From assembly GCF_947493425.1 (NCBI RefSeq), contig NZ_CANLRP010000003.1, positions 1-64,000 on the forward strand: DNA of 64,000 bases. Direction: 5' to 3'. The stretch is from an uncultured Microscilla sp. Its GTDB lineage: Bacteria; Bacteroidota; Bacteroidia; Cytophagales; Microscillaceae. Shown piece by piece: positions 20,001-26,777 of this stretch (position 1 is its first letter; every line of letters begins with the position of its first letter). The position numbers and the translations under genes were made by a program. The notes under the pieces are model-generated. The model had not been told where the DNA came from. It saw nothing but the letters and a program-made list of their open reading frames with translations, and searched no databases.

Positions 20001-21483
20001 CGCCACCAGTAGTGGGGTTTGGGCTACCAACCTGAGTGGAGCTTATAACAACAATGAAGTGTCTTATGTAGAAAGTCCTTGTTTTAATATTGATCAGATG
20101 TTGCGTCCGGTGATCAATTTCAGGTATTGGGTTAATACAGATGTTAATTTTGATGGAGCGGTGCTACTTGCTACGCTTGACGATGGCGTAACCTGGGAAG
20201 TGGTAGGCAAAGTAGGGTCGGGCATTGCCTGGTACAATAAAACAGGAATTTTGGGCAACCCTGGTACACAAAGTGCTGCCCAGCCAAGCTGGAATGGTAA
20301 TATTATAGGTTGGGCAGGTGATACTGATACTACCTGGAATGTGGCTAAGTTTCCTTTGGATGAATTAAAAGCCCGCCTAGACGCCAGTGCTACTGATAAT
20401 TTAAAAACGATTCGTTTCCGCATAGCTTTTGGGAGCGACGCCAGTAACCCTATTGGTTCTAATTTGGATGGCTTTGCTTTTGACAATGTGTTGATTGGAG
20501 AAAGAAACCGGGTAGCTTTGTTAGAACACTTCACCAATAGCTCTAACGCTGCTGCCAATACCGAAAATGACTTTATCAACACTTTTACTGAGGGACGCAC
20601 CCCCGAAGTGGTCAATATTCAGTACCACACCAAGTTTCCGGGCGATGATCCATTGAATAATGACAATAACGCCGCACCTAGTGCACGTGCGTTGTATTAT
20701 GGAGTGGCAGTTACTCCAAGAACCGCATTGGATGGCTCTACCCGTGACTCGGTATTTTCGTTATATGGACAAGATGACTACAGTCGCCGTACTTTAGAGG
20801 CTGCTCCATTTAGTATTAACCTTGACTTTAGTGGTAGCACTCCTACTACTTTAAATGTAAAGGCTACTGTAAATGCGCTCAATACTGTAGAGCGTCCATT
20901 GATTGTACAAGTGGCAGTTATAGAAAGAGAAATTGCAGGTGTAGGAAGCACTGGGTTGGTATTTAAAAATGTGGTGAAGAAAATGTTGCCAAGTGCTGCA
21001 GGTACCTTGATAGATTGGACTGCAGGCAAAACCAGCGAAGTGATTACCCAAAGCTGGGAACTTGTCAATGTGTACGATAACAAACAACTAGGAGTAGTAG
21101 TGTTTGTGCAAGACGATGAAACGAAGGAAGTGTATCAGGCTGCCATTGGCGATCCCTCAAGTTTGCTCAGAACCAATGGTAGCAACCAAAGCAATGACGA
21201 CAAGCAAGTCACTGGTATTGCCGATAATCAAAAACACGACTTTGTGGTATACCCCAACCCAGCTGTTACACAGGTATATGTAGGGTATAAATCATTGAGT
21301 TTTACCGAAAACACCCCTTACATAGTCTATGATCAACTGGGCAAAGTAGTAGCTTCGGGCACTGTAGCACAAGGCAAACAGGGAGTAGTGATTGATACTC
21401 GCCAATGGTCAGAAGGGGTATATTATGTAGAACTGACTTCGTCTGATGGTAGCTCCTTGAAAAGTAAACTGGTAAAACATTAA
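11068..21483 (+). CDS. Giant T9SS-secreted cell-surface protein (Ig-like, cysteine-containing repeat, PKD and Omp28-like domains)
   Basis: A 3471-residue protein with a signal peptide (residues 1-33, VWA then Q). In order: seven SbsA/Big_5-type Ig-like domains of about 110 residues (about 140-916); Ig-like linker regions (about 917-1440); thirteen repeats of about 100 residues, each opening with a YCxD-type motif and closing with IRFTYTDxNxCVxTS and LPxPNF (about 1441-2770); two PKD domains with WTFGDGG and WDFGDGT (about 2771-2940); a jelly-roll-like module (about 2945-3145); an Omp28/thioredoxin-like region opening ALLEHFTNSSNAA (about 3150-3330) without the usual cysteines; and a type A T9SS sorting domain (VYPNPAVTQVYV to the end). 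Adhesion or gliding is a reasonable inference. The paired repeat cysteines may form disulfides. A strong terminator follows. Confidence 0.9.
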   Translation: MNVMFRIIPKIKPFTLRVILSLTLIITTLGVWAQPTFNSAEIQANFPGWVLVTFNTSDNMTSNDGGTGFTIRVNSVTATIAQFEYTGLAGVPTNQLWFRLSSPVKFGQTVTIEYDDSGDTRENTSGNQLAAFAAQAVTNNVTAVTLAPLHSTTNVNPNANFTLNFGGTNVQANTGNITIRPLSPAGTDITIPVGDAQVSIVNDVVTINPTADLNPGTQYEIFFVDDVFRTTSNSALAGIAPGNWQFTTGGATITGFSPIDGATGIDVFSNLQVTFSDNVTANTGNIVIRNTTDGVDEHTISITDGTQISITNNVLTIDPATDLNPSKDYEVTMTAGTLLKSADGMNAAGIAVTDWNFTTAALPAFATTTFNPVDGATDVAKNANITITYNASIVANTGNIVIRNTTDGVDEHTISITDGTQVSITNNVLTIDPATDLNANKDYEVTMVADVVRRASDNTAAPALASGDLNFGTAITIVSISPTNGSTNIATNASFVITFDADVTAGTGNIRLADLTNGGTTNINVSALAFAGNTVTITPTLNPNTQYELRWAAGRINASGGAGSTVPVVSTGEWVFTTVSGISPNTLNPTNGAINITPGATNLSLTYSATVQAGTGNIVLTNLTDGSFENIDVTGGNVSIAGATVTITPPSGLTANKLYEVTIPAGGFVAATGANAPVPALIAGNWRFTTSSAISINTLTPTHNGINVATVANLVIDFSGNVQAGTGNIVVTPITPAGAAQNFDVNTLVTIAGAKVTVPNVSLNANTLYEVTFVNGVLKDATAPNSDVTGVTTGNWRFTTTSGITGTPTTPADNANNVALNTNPLITYSADIQKNTTGNVTITPINPAGAATVLPITDGSITVQNGNELLITLPDFNPNTEYQITVDDGALKAATQAQAEINGVTAGNWTFTTVGGVSITSPTVNACVGGGFVDIDPIVITEGSASSFATGATQTLVLTVPSNYTMQGGTGSVIVTGAEISNSSISVTANLITVQYDITGGTNINSIVISGLKIRADNAGAGNITNNGTGSAVQQGNSNGTIHAVLNSPNRPTAPTLSNTAFTFCQNTNINAQTVTAIGGGTYTWYDNAALANVLYTGATPNLVSNLGASSANVGTTTYYVTRSDGTCESASATVTVTIDTKPVASLVSSDADNVICEGETVTFTAISTPSAGANYIFRNGTTVLQNSGSNTYSSNTFTSGNITVEVTVNGCTTTSAAIALTVNGLPDVGYIESINSSFPNNQTAAVPLSDGDETTPTYGGTVGGNIVATTVGTYSGPGVVGTNFYPDVAGDGDHLITYTYTDPATGCSNSTTFTYNVFNPNGAIVGLNTSYCMGDAQTGNLTPSPNTSIFPNQIKKKVKLGFISVNITYEKTTSFTVQGTGVVGSGPYRFNPVTLGSYDITIKVRYNRSSGSPSVGSSYIEKEVRVGVTVSLLPTLVLGGLASQYCTDVASVNLDLRANGNSVSSGFTVKYKKNGSATVNSFAANVKNFNPATLGAGNYEIFFDYTDPSTGCSNTSSSSFFNIYDVPVPSFAFPASDNTHCVDVTSLAMVPRDGGTIITGANLGGLIFEIQKNQTGAYAQLGAGVTNINPSVYGVGDHNVRMKYTNSNGCTVTTGDQVLTVYALPVPNFTVGGSGSYCVDVTSVTMVPRDGGVNIVGANLNNVIFAIDQNSTGAFANQTAGDVTFDPSALGVGTHQIRFTYTNGNGCVATSAPTTITVLPLPDPNFAESNLVYCADVTSATLTLRDGTNNLITTQLNNANIEIDKNSSGAFAPPPPGSITKNIPASSVTLNPQLLGASLAGNPHLIRFTYTDGNSCQKTSATLSVTVNALPAPNFTLASGSAPFIYCVDATQQELVIRDATATLSAAELANAVFEIDKGAGYTANNGEVNVDLTNGKAYIVPSILGVSAGTPHKIRFTYTKANGCKLTSTHLNITVNPLPQPNITGVVSAGYCVDLTTATINLRDNLTALTAAQLSGGRVTFEVKKNSGSFAAPTNGEVSIAGAAVSIHPDKIGVGNHELRFTYTDDNTCVQTSTAVAVVVHALPDPNFTGLSAQYCVDNGTVTFVPRNGTTVINALGNVTYAMNTNGGGWVNNPGAINVNVGANTVTFNPATAGAGTHLIRFTYTDGNGCVQTSTPETTVIHALPQPNFTIAGNVTTYCIDAVSPLLTLRDNTTTLTAAQLNNVTFQVDKGQTGTYVANSGEISVDVANNQVLLNPAVLGVGIHNIRYVYTDGNTCVQTSAFMAITINPLPQPNITGVVTTGYCVDLTTATINLRDNLTALTAAQLSGGRVTFEVKKNSGSFAAPTNGEVSIAGAAVSIHPDKIGVGNHELRFTYTDDNTCVQTSTAVAVVVHALPDPNFTGLSAQYCVDNGTVTFVPRNGTTVINALGNVTYAMNTNGGGWVNNPGSINVNVGANTVTFNPATAGAGTHLIRFTYTDGNGCVQTSTPETTVIHALPQPNFTIAGNVTAYCRDAASPALTLTDATTGTTLNNNAGGELGRVVFQIDKGQTGTYANNNGEISILPATNQVLLNPAVLGVGVHDIRYVYTNANTCVATSNTLTITIHELPSPVINGIDATGYCESETSATLTLKDGSTDINISAINVVFTVDLNQSGTFTTPPAGSITPHIGSNTVTLNPSLIPVGVHKIKYTYTDGNSCVATSSTLVTFEILKLPTLTFTGLDATYCNDINSVQLRAFNNGTVLAPPSGAFKISTDNVNFSANSAIDPNTHILDPTKLTPGVYWVRYDYTDGLACANISGSQQFEVFFSPSDLDFTFNNTCFGDNVTFNATATGITTGWKWEWTFGDGGTSNVQNPSHKYPTFAGFQVTLTATNQHGCQFTITKTVTVTPVPTADFGSAGFCLGGTTQFTDQSTVSQPGNIVKWNWDFGDGTTSTLQNPTHMYAAAGTYVVTLRVETQGSISNCVDQITKTVYIFPYVTVSNTQNYFETFDANNGGWIPAGTNSSWQHGTPSGSTFDATSSGVWATNLSGAYNNNEVSYVESPCFNIDQMLRPVINFRYWVNTDVNFDGAVLLATLDDGVTWEVVGKVGSGIAWYNKTGILGNPGTQSAAQPSWNGNIIGWAGDTDTTWNVAKFPLDELKARLDASATDNLKTIRFRIAFGSDASNPIGSNLDGFAFDNVLIGERNRVALLEHFTNSSNAAANTENDFINTFTEGRTPEVVNIQYHTKFPGDDPLNNDNNAAPSARALYYGVAVTPRTALDGSTRDSVFSLYGQDDYSRRTLEAAPFSINLDFSGSTPTTLNVKATVNALNTVERPLIVQVAVIEREIAGVGSTGLVFKNVVKKMLPSAAGTLIDWTAGKTSEVITQSWELVNVYDNKQLGVVVFVQDDETKEVYQAAIGDPSSLLRTNGSNQSNDDKQVTGIADNQKHDFVVYPNPAVTQVYVGYKSLSFTENTPYIVYDQLGKVVASGTVAQGKQGVVIDTRQWSEGVYYVELTSSDGSSLKSKLVKH
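11921..12410 (+). repeat. 342-bp tandem duplication of an Ig-like domain segment
   Basis: The segment beginning ACATTGTGATTAG at 11921 recurs at 12263, 342 bp (114 residues) later. Both copies encode NIVIRNTTDGVDEHTISI and continue with nearly the same residues for about 48 positions, differing mainly at third positions. It marks the second and third Ig-like domains as recent duplicates. Confidence 0.85.
16921..18436 (+). repeat. 936-bp tandem duplication (three repeat domains) in the giant surface protein
   Basis: The block 16921-17500 recurs at 17857-18436 with an offset of exactly 936 bp (312 residues). By hand I count only about ten substitutions in nearly 600 bases, most of them silent. 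The duplicated unit spans three of the roughly 100-residue YCxD repeats; the first two are almost identical between copies and the third has diverged. Confidence 0.92.
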
Positions 21484-21501
21484 ATTTACTTTCTAACCAA
21501 T

Positions 21502-21539
21502 AAAAAAGCCCTTGTCGTTTCAAAGACAAGGGCTTTTTT
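21502..21539 (+). terminator. Intrinsic terminator of the giant surface-protein gene
   Basis: AAAAAAGCCCTTGTC (21502-21516) pairs perfectly with GACAAGGGCTTTTTT (21525-21539) around an 8-base loop, about 20 bases after the stop codon. Because it has A and T tracts on both sides it could work in both directions. Confidence 0.93.
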
Positions 21540-21777
21540 ATTGGTGTTTACACAAATTGGTGATTGCTAAAATCCAAAAAGGTGGCCTACGCTTTAGCTA
21601 AATTTTAGTAGATTAGCATAAAATTATATTACACAAGTAAAACGGAAAAAATAAAGTATTCCAAGAGAACAAAGTATTTTGTGGGTGGGCGATGAAAAAA
21701 ATCTTTGCATAGCCAAAGCTATGGAACTATTTTTTGAAGAAGCCCATCCGCCAAAGACACTGTTTTGTGGAGTAGGT

Positions 21778-21785
21778 TATTTTTG
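21778..21785 (+). promoter_or_regulatory. Possible -7 promoter element of the subtilase gene
   Basis: TATTTTTG matches the Bacteroidota -7 consensus TAnnTTTG and lies 32 bases before the ATG at 21818. No TTTG at the expected upstream distance was found, so the call rests on one element only. Confidence 0.4.
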
Positions 21786-21817
21786 TAGTTTTACCAAGCA
21801 CTTAAAAATAGATTAAA

Positions 21818-24466
21818 ATGTATAGGAACCAACACCTGCTATTAAGGTTAATCATACTATTGAACCTCATCCCATTGATCACCTTAGCCCAGCAATCGCC
21901 TGGTAGGTTGGCTGCCAAGACAACTGGGGCAACCACCAAACAAATGGTCTTAAAGGTAAACAACTATGCCAGGTTTGTACAAGATATGCAAGCTTACAAA
22001 GCTGTTATAAGCATTATAGACTACAATAAAGCAACTCAAACTGTGACTGTAGAAGCCAGCCCTCAGGTTTTCAAAAAGTACATTCAGTCTAATCGTCAGG
22101 TACACTCTTTTAAGGAAATACCCTCAAGTATAGCACGCACCAAAAGTATACAAAAGGAACATAATTTCACTGTCAACCAAATCAATCGTTTGCAAAATGA
22201 ATTTCCAGCCTTGACAGGCGAAGGAATGTTGGTGTCGTTGCACGAGCCATTGTTTAATACCAACGACATAGACCTGCGGGGAAGGTTTGTATCTAAGGGC
22301 ACAGCAGCAGTATATGATTTTGCCAAGGCAGACCACCCCACCAATATGGCTACTTTTATTGCGGGGGCGGGTAACTCATCGTCAAGGGGCAAAGGAGTAG
22401 CCTGGAAGACCAACCTGACCTCATCGAACAATGCGGATACCTTGCCCGAAAGCGACGCTTATTATCAAAATGCGGGCATTGTAGCACAAAACCATTCTTA
22501 TGGGCTGAAGGGGCAGGTAAACAACGTGTATGATGGTAAAGCCCGTGCTTTTGACCTAAGTGCCAACAACAATGATCAGTTGTTACACGTGGTATCGTCG
22601 GGCAATGATGGAACAATAGGCCCTACTGAAGGCAACTACAAAGGAGTGGTGGGGTATGCTAACTTATCAGGGAGTTTTAAGATGGCAAAAAATATTTTAC
22701 ACGTGGGGGCTATATCTGCCAATAAACAACTTTTACCTTTTAGCTCTAAAGGACCCGCTTATGATGGCAGGATAAAGCCAGAGTTGGTGGCCTATGGAGG
22801 AGACGGCGGAGATTTTAGCGGAACATCTAATGCTGCGGCTATTACTACAGGAATGGTTACTTTGCTACAGCAAGCCTATCAACAGCAAAAGGGGCAGTAT
22901 CCTTCGGCAACGTTGCTCAGGGCAGTGCTTATAAACAGTGCAGAAGATGTAGCCACTACAGGGGTAGACTTTAAGACTGGCTACGGAAATATAAACGTAT
23001 ACAGGGCACACCAAAACCTAATTGCAGAACAATATGTAACTGGTACTGCTACCCAAGGCAATACCGCAAGTTTTGATATTAATGTACCTGCCAATGCTAC
23101 TCATCTAAAAATAACCTTGGTTTGGAATGATCCGGCGGCAACGGTCAACGCCAGTAAAGCTCTGGTAAATGACCTGGATTTAAGCGTGACCCAAGCCGCC
23201 AACACTTGGTTGCCTTGGGTGCTCAAAACCACCGCAGATACCAATGTATTGGCTCTGCCTGCTACTCGTGGCGAAGACCACCTGAACACCATAGAACAGG
23301 TAACTGTAGAAAATCCTGTGGCGGGTACTTATACCATTCGGGTAAAGGGGCACAACCTGGCAGTGGGCAATCAAGATTTTTATGTGGCTTACCAGTGGGA
23401 GGAGAAAGATAAATTTGTCTGGACTTTTCCTACAGCCAGCGATCATATGCACGACCAAAGCGAAAGGATTGATTATTTTAGGTGGGAGTCTACCTTTGCG
23501 GCTGGACAAACGGGAAAACTTGAACTAAGCCTGGACAACGGACAAACCTGGGAGGTGATAGCCGCGAATGTAGACCTTAGTGAGGGGGCTTACCGGTGGG
23601 AAGAGGCAAAAGATACCTTTGCATTGGCAATGGCACGTATGACAATCAACACGCAAGCATTTGCCACCGAAACTTTTACTTTGTCTAAACCTTTGGAGGT
23701 ATCAGTAGGGTTTAATTGTGGCGACTCGGTCATGATTCAATGGAAAAAGGTGCCTAGCATTCAATCTTATACTGTATACGCTCCTGGTGCCAGGTTTTTG
23801 AGAAAACTGACCGAAACCACCGATACTATTTTTATTTTTTATAAAAGCCAGTTGGCAGATACATCGTTTACTGTTGTGCCTAATTTTAACGCCAACAAAA
23901 GCGGTATTCAAGCCATAGGTTATGACTATCGTAACAAAGTAGCCTGTTATATCGAGAGCTTTTTTGCTCAATCAAAGGTAGATACAGGCATTGTGTTGAA
24001 CCTTACCCTTGCCACCACTTATGGAGTAAAATCAATCGTATATGAAAGAAAAAACGGAAACGTGTATGAAGCAATAGCTACAGTGATGCCTGGCAGCACA
24101 ACCAAATTGACCCAAACCGACTCTACCCCTTTTCCGCGTTTAAACTCTTACCGTGCTCGTATACTGTTTAATAATGGACAGGAGATTTTGACAGAAGTAG
24201 CGCAAATACATTACCTGGATAAAGAACAGTTTATCTTTTTCCCGAATCCAGTTACCCGCGATCAGCCTTTGAATATATTTAGTAAAAACTTTCAGGATCA
24301 ACGCATTTATTTCAAGCTGTACAATGCCCAGGGCAAAGTGGTATACAGTGACGCCTACAGTTCCGATCGTTTTTCGGTAGACCTTTCTAAATACCCTTCA
24401 GGCTTGTATTATTACAGAATTACTACAGAAGGTGCACAAAAAACCGGAAAGCTTATATTGGAGTGA
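21818..24466 (+). CDS. T9SS-secreted subtilisin-like (S8) serine peptidase
   Basis: An 882-residue exported protease. A signal peptide (about 1-24, ending LAQQ) is followed by a prodomain-like region and an S8 catalytic domain (about 130-400). His is in HPTNMATFIAGAG (H173), the oxyanion Asn in VVSSGNDG and the nucleophile in SGTSNAAA (S337). Where subtilisins have Asp in VxVIDTG, this protein reads LVSLHEP, with Glu at 143; D150 or D152 in NTNDIDLRG could also serve. A beta-sandwich region (LKITLVWNDPAA...VNDLDLSV, about 425-530) follows, and the C-terminus (FFPNPVTRDQPLNI to the end) is a type A T9SS sorting domain. It may process surface proteins such as the upstream giant protein; that is inference from proximity. 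Confidence 0.87.
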   Translation: MYRNQHLLLRLIILLNLIPLITLAQQSPGRLAAKTTGATTKQMVLKVNNYARFVQDMQAYKAVISIIDYNKATQTVTVEASPQVFKKYIQSNRQVHSFKEIPSSIARTKSIQKEHNFTVNQINRLQNEFPALTGEGMLVSLHEPLFNTNDIDLRGRFVSKGTAAVYDFAKADHPTNMATFIAGAGNSSSRGKGVAWKTNLTSSNNADTLPESDAYYQNAGIVAQNHSYGLKGQVNNVYDGKARAFDLSANNNDQLLHVVSSGNDGTIGPTEGNYKGVVGYANLSGSFKMAKNILHVGAISANKQLLPFSSKGPAYDGRIKPELVAYGGDGGDFSGTSNAAAITTGMVTLLQQAYQQQKGQYPSATLLRAVLINSAEDVATTGVDFKTGYGNINVYRAHQNLIAEQYVTGTATQGNTASFDINVPANATHLKITLVWNDPAATVNASKALVNDLDLSVTQAANTWLPWVLKTTADTNVLALPATRGEDHLNTIEQVTVENPVAGTYTIRVKGHNLAVGNQDFYVAYQWEEKDKFVWTFPTASDHMHDQSERIDYFRWESTFAAGQTGKLELSLDNGQTWEVIAANVDLSEGAYRWEEAKDTFALAMARMTINTQAFATETFTLSKPLEVSVGFNCGDSVMIQWKKVPSIQSYTVYAPGARFLRKLTETTDTIFIFYKSQLADTSFTVVPNFNANKSGIQAIGYDYRNKVACYIESFFAQSKVDTGIVLNLTLATTYGVKSIVYERKNGNVYEAIATVMPGSTTKLTQTDSTPFPRLNSYRARILFNNGQEILTEVAQIHYLDKEQFIFFPNPVTRDQPLNIFSKNFQDQRIYFKLYNAQGKVVYSDAYSSDRFSVDLSKYPSGLYYYRITTEGAQKTGKLILE

Positions 24467-24495
24467 TGGTTAGTAAGTTTTTCTAAATAACCCCT

Positions 24496-24529
24496 AAAGC
24501 GCGTATATGCTTAGTATCGCGCTTTTTTT
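24496..24529 (+). terminator. Intrinsic terminator of the subtilase gene
   Basis: AAAGCGCG (24496-24503) pairs with CGCGCTTT (24518-24525), followed by further T. It lies 30 bases after the stop codon. Confidence 0.8.
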
Positions 24530-24556
24530 ACGTCGATACTACTTCAGTTTTGCCCA

Positions 24557-24564
24557 TAAATTTG
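24557..24564 (+). promoter_or_regulatory. Possible -7 promoter element of the ankyrin lipoprotein gene
   Basis: TAAATTTG matches TAnnTTTG and lies 35 bases before the ATG at 24599, just after the preceding terminator. No matching upstream element is evident. Confidence 0.4.
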
Positions 24565-24598
24565 TAAATTATAGTATTCACACCATCCAATCAAAACA

Positions 24599-25486
24599 AT
24601 GTTTATGGTTACGAACAAACACTTTCAAAGAACAAAAGTAAGGATACGTCAATTTACTTTTATATTTATTGGCTTTCTACTCTATGCCTGTAGTGGCAAT
24701 ACTCCAGGCGACAAACTACTAAAGGCGGCTACCAGTGGAGATATAGAGGCAATGAAAAAATGCTTGGATCAAGGGGCAGACATCAACTATCAAAGCCCAG
24801 GTATATTGTCATTGGAGCAAACCCCCTTGATGAAAGCGGCTAAAAATGGGCACTTAAATGCCGTAAAGTTTTTGATAGAAAAAGGCGCCAACATTAGCAA
24901 AGGCAATAGCGGCAAAGAAAACCCTATTACACTTGCTGCCAAGAAAAACCACTCTGAAGTAGTACTCTATTTGATAGCAAAAGGCGAAAAGGTAAATTAT
25001 AGAGAAACCAACTATGGCATGACAGCCTTGCACCATGCAGCACTTAATGGCAATCTGGAGCTGATAAAAAAGTTGATGGCAAAAGGGGCTGATATGAAAA
25101 TTCGAAACAAAGAAGAAGAAACTCCTTTTGCGGTAGCAGTATTTTATAAAAACCTTGGAGTTGCCAAGTATTTTTTGAGTAAAGGAGCCAACCCTAACCA
25201 GTTGGGGCGATACAAAAAGCCTGTCATCATGCATGCAGCCTCCACCGCTCGGCGCGACCGCCACAGGCTGCCTCCAGACGTAGAAGCGATGGTCAACCTG
25301 TTGCTTGCTTCAGGTGCAGACATCAACCAACAAGACATGGTAGGTAATACAGCATTAATTATGGCGGCCACCAAGGGTAGGGTAGGAGTGATGGATTTTT
25401 TGATAAAAAAAGGAGCAGATCAAAGCATTACCAACAATCAGGGGGCTACGGCACGTTCGGTGTTTAGGTCAAGGGTGAAGAAGTAG
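24599..25486 (+). CDS. Ankyrin-repeat lipoprotein
   Basis: A 295-residue protein with a lipoprotein signal peptide: hydrophobic FTFIFIGFLLYAC with the lipid-bearing Cys at about residue 31. The mature part is made almost entirely of ankyrin repeats of about 33 residues (for example GDIEAMKKCLDQGADINYQ, GHLNAVKFLIEKGANISK and GNLELIKKLMAKGADMKI), roughly seven in number. Ankyrin arrays bind other proteins. A periplasmic or outer-membrane location is predicted, and the partner is unknown. It has its own promoter-like element and follows the subtilase terminator, so it is probably a separate unit. Confidence 0.88.
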   Translation: MFMVTNKHFQRTKVRIRQFTFIFIGFLLYACSGNTPGDKLLKAATSGDIEAMKKCLDQGADINYQSPGILSLEQTPLMKAAKNGHLNAVKFLIEKGANISKGNSGKENPITLAAKKNHSEVVLYLIAKGEKVNYRETNYGMTALHHAALNGNLELIKKLMAKGADMKIRNKEEETPFAVAVFYKNLGVAKYFLSKGANPNQLGRYKKPVIMHAASTARRDRHRLPPDVEAMVNLLLASGADINQQDMVGNTALIMAATKGRVGVMDFLIKKGADQSITNNQGATARSVFRSRVKK

Positions 25487-25657
25487 TGGTTTTTATGTAA
25501 GAATTTGATTTTCAGTAAATTAACCTTTGTTTTGCTTGTGTATTGCCATCATTTTAGCTATATTTACTTGATCTTTTTACGGTAAAAAGATAGCCCAAGA
25601 GGTCTAAGTTTGGAGACTTCCCTCAAGGGCTTTTAGCTAAATTAAAATAATTTAACA

Positions 25658-25900
25658 ATGCAAGTTAAGGAATTAAAATTGAGTAGTCAATCACAGGTAT
25701 TGGCAGATGTAAATGTTGAGTTGTTCGAGAAGGGGTTTCAAACCAGGTTAGAGGCCTTTGCTTTAGACGCTGACGATTCGCTTGATTATTACCAAAGTCA
25801 AAACTTAGAAGCCCTGGAAGCTTTTCTGGAGTTAGCCGCCTACAAGGTGCAGCATTTACGCAATGAGCTTGGGCTCATCAAAGCACTCAAAGCCCAATAA
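25658..25900 (+). CDS. Small conserved-looking hypothetical protein
   Basis: An 80-residue acidic protein of unknown function, without signal peptide, membrane segment or cysteine. The sequence looks alpha-helical in its second half (ALEAFLELAAYKVQHLRNELGLIKALKA). It is likely real because it is isolated in a region with no competing frame, starts with ATG after an AT-rich leader and is followed four bases later by a strong terminator. I do not recognise the family. Confidence 0.6.
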   Translation: MQVKELKLSSQSQVLADVNVELFEKGFQTRLEAFALDADDSLDYYQSQNLEALEAFLELAAYKVQHLRNELGLIKALKAQ

Positions 25901-25903
25901 ACC

Positions 25904-25937
25904 AAAACCCCCACTCAAAATATTGAATGGGGGTTTT
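25904..25937 (+). terminator. Intrinsic terminator, probably bidirectional
   Basis: AAAACCCCCA (25904-25913) pairs with TGGGGGTTTT (25928-25937), directly after the 80-residue gene and 45 bases beyond the 3' end of the leftward ABC permease gene, so it can serve both. Confidence 0.85.
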
Positions 25938-25981
25938 ACTTTTGTTGCTGACTGCTTCTGGTTTATGGTAAACCTAAAGAA

Positions 25982-26764
25982 TTACACTACGTCTCGTCGT
26001 TTGGCATCCCAAAAGCCCATGAGCCAAATAGCCATGCCCCAGCCTAAACCTAGCCATACTTCTTGAGTAAACACTGTGACTGAAGTGACTTTGCGTGGAT
26101 CGCCGCCTACGTTCTGACCAGGCAAGGCATAAGGTATGTAATTTATCCAGTCAAAAAAACCATCGATGATTTCTACGGAAACCAAAGCAATGATGCCAAT
26201 GCCAACAGACAAGGCAAAGTTACGGTACCTAAACGTAATCCATTGGTGAATGCTCCAGATGCCCAAGGTAGAGATAAACGCCTTCATGAGTAACTTTATA
26301 CTATGTGTAAACTCCATAGGGTAGTCACCCATCTTTAAGTCAGGGTGCATGGCGTTCAATAACATGCCTGATAAAGGTTGCATCAACGAAAATACAAGCA
26401 TAGCAAACAGCAATGCCCCTATACTAAACAGACTCTTGTGAAAATATACCGCCCAACGGGGTTGTGCTATAGCATATAAATGTTTCCAGGAGTTACTTTT
26501 GTGTTCAATATTGTTGAGTAGGCTATTGATGATGGCCACAAACAAGATGATAAAAACACCCGTAAGCAGGCTAAAATTAATATTATAGATGGCTATCCAA
26601 GGGTTCATGCCTTTACGAATGATTCGCCCTGTGTCCGATTCTTCATGGATAATAAGTACCACCAGTATATTAAGTGCCAGCGGACAAAGCAACAGTAGCC
26701 AATAGACTATAGTGCGGTGAGTTTTGAGGTATTCGGCTCGTAAGCCTCTTAGAAGATAATTCAT
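25982..26764 (-). CDS. ABC-2 type transporter permease
   Basis: A 260-residue membrane protein with about six hydrophobic segments. The N-terminus (LRGLRAEYLKTHRTIVYWLLLLCPLALNIL) and the NSWKHLYAIAQPRWAVYFHKSL motif are typical of ABC-2 permeases of the bacteriocin-immunity and antibiotic-resistance type. It is clearly paralogous to the upstream gene, which has the same length and the same RAEYLK/KAEFIK and WKHLYxxxxPxW motifs. It is last in a three-gene operon (ATPase, permease, permease), 13 bases after its neighbour. The two permeases probably form a heterodimeric channel; the substrate is unknown. Confidence 0.85.
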   Translation of the reverse strand: MNYLLRGLRAEYLKTHRTIVYWLLLLCPLALNILVVLIIHEESDTGRIIRKGMNPWIAIYNINFSLLTGVFIILFVAIINSLLNNIEHKSNSWKHLYAIAQPRWAVYFHKSLFSIGALLFAMLVFSLMQPLSGMLLNAMHPDLKMGDYPMEFTHSIKLLMKAFISTLGIWSIHQWITFRYRNFALSVGIGIIALVSVEIIDGFFDWINYIPYALPGQNVGGDPRKVTSVTVFTQEVWLGLGWGMAIWLMGFWDAKRRDVV

Positions 26765-26777
26765 GGTTTTAATATTT

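Noticed and set aside
11448-21087. Many long leftward open frames (up to about 210 codons) inside the giant surface-protein gene
   Set aside because: They are antisense shadows of a Thr/Asn/Gly-rich repetitive gene; their sequences repeat in step with the sense repeats and have no independent motifs.
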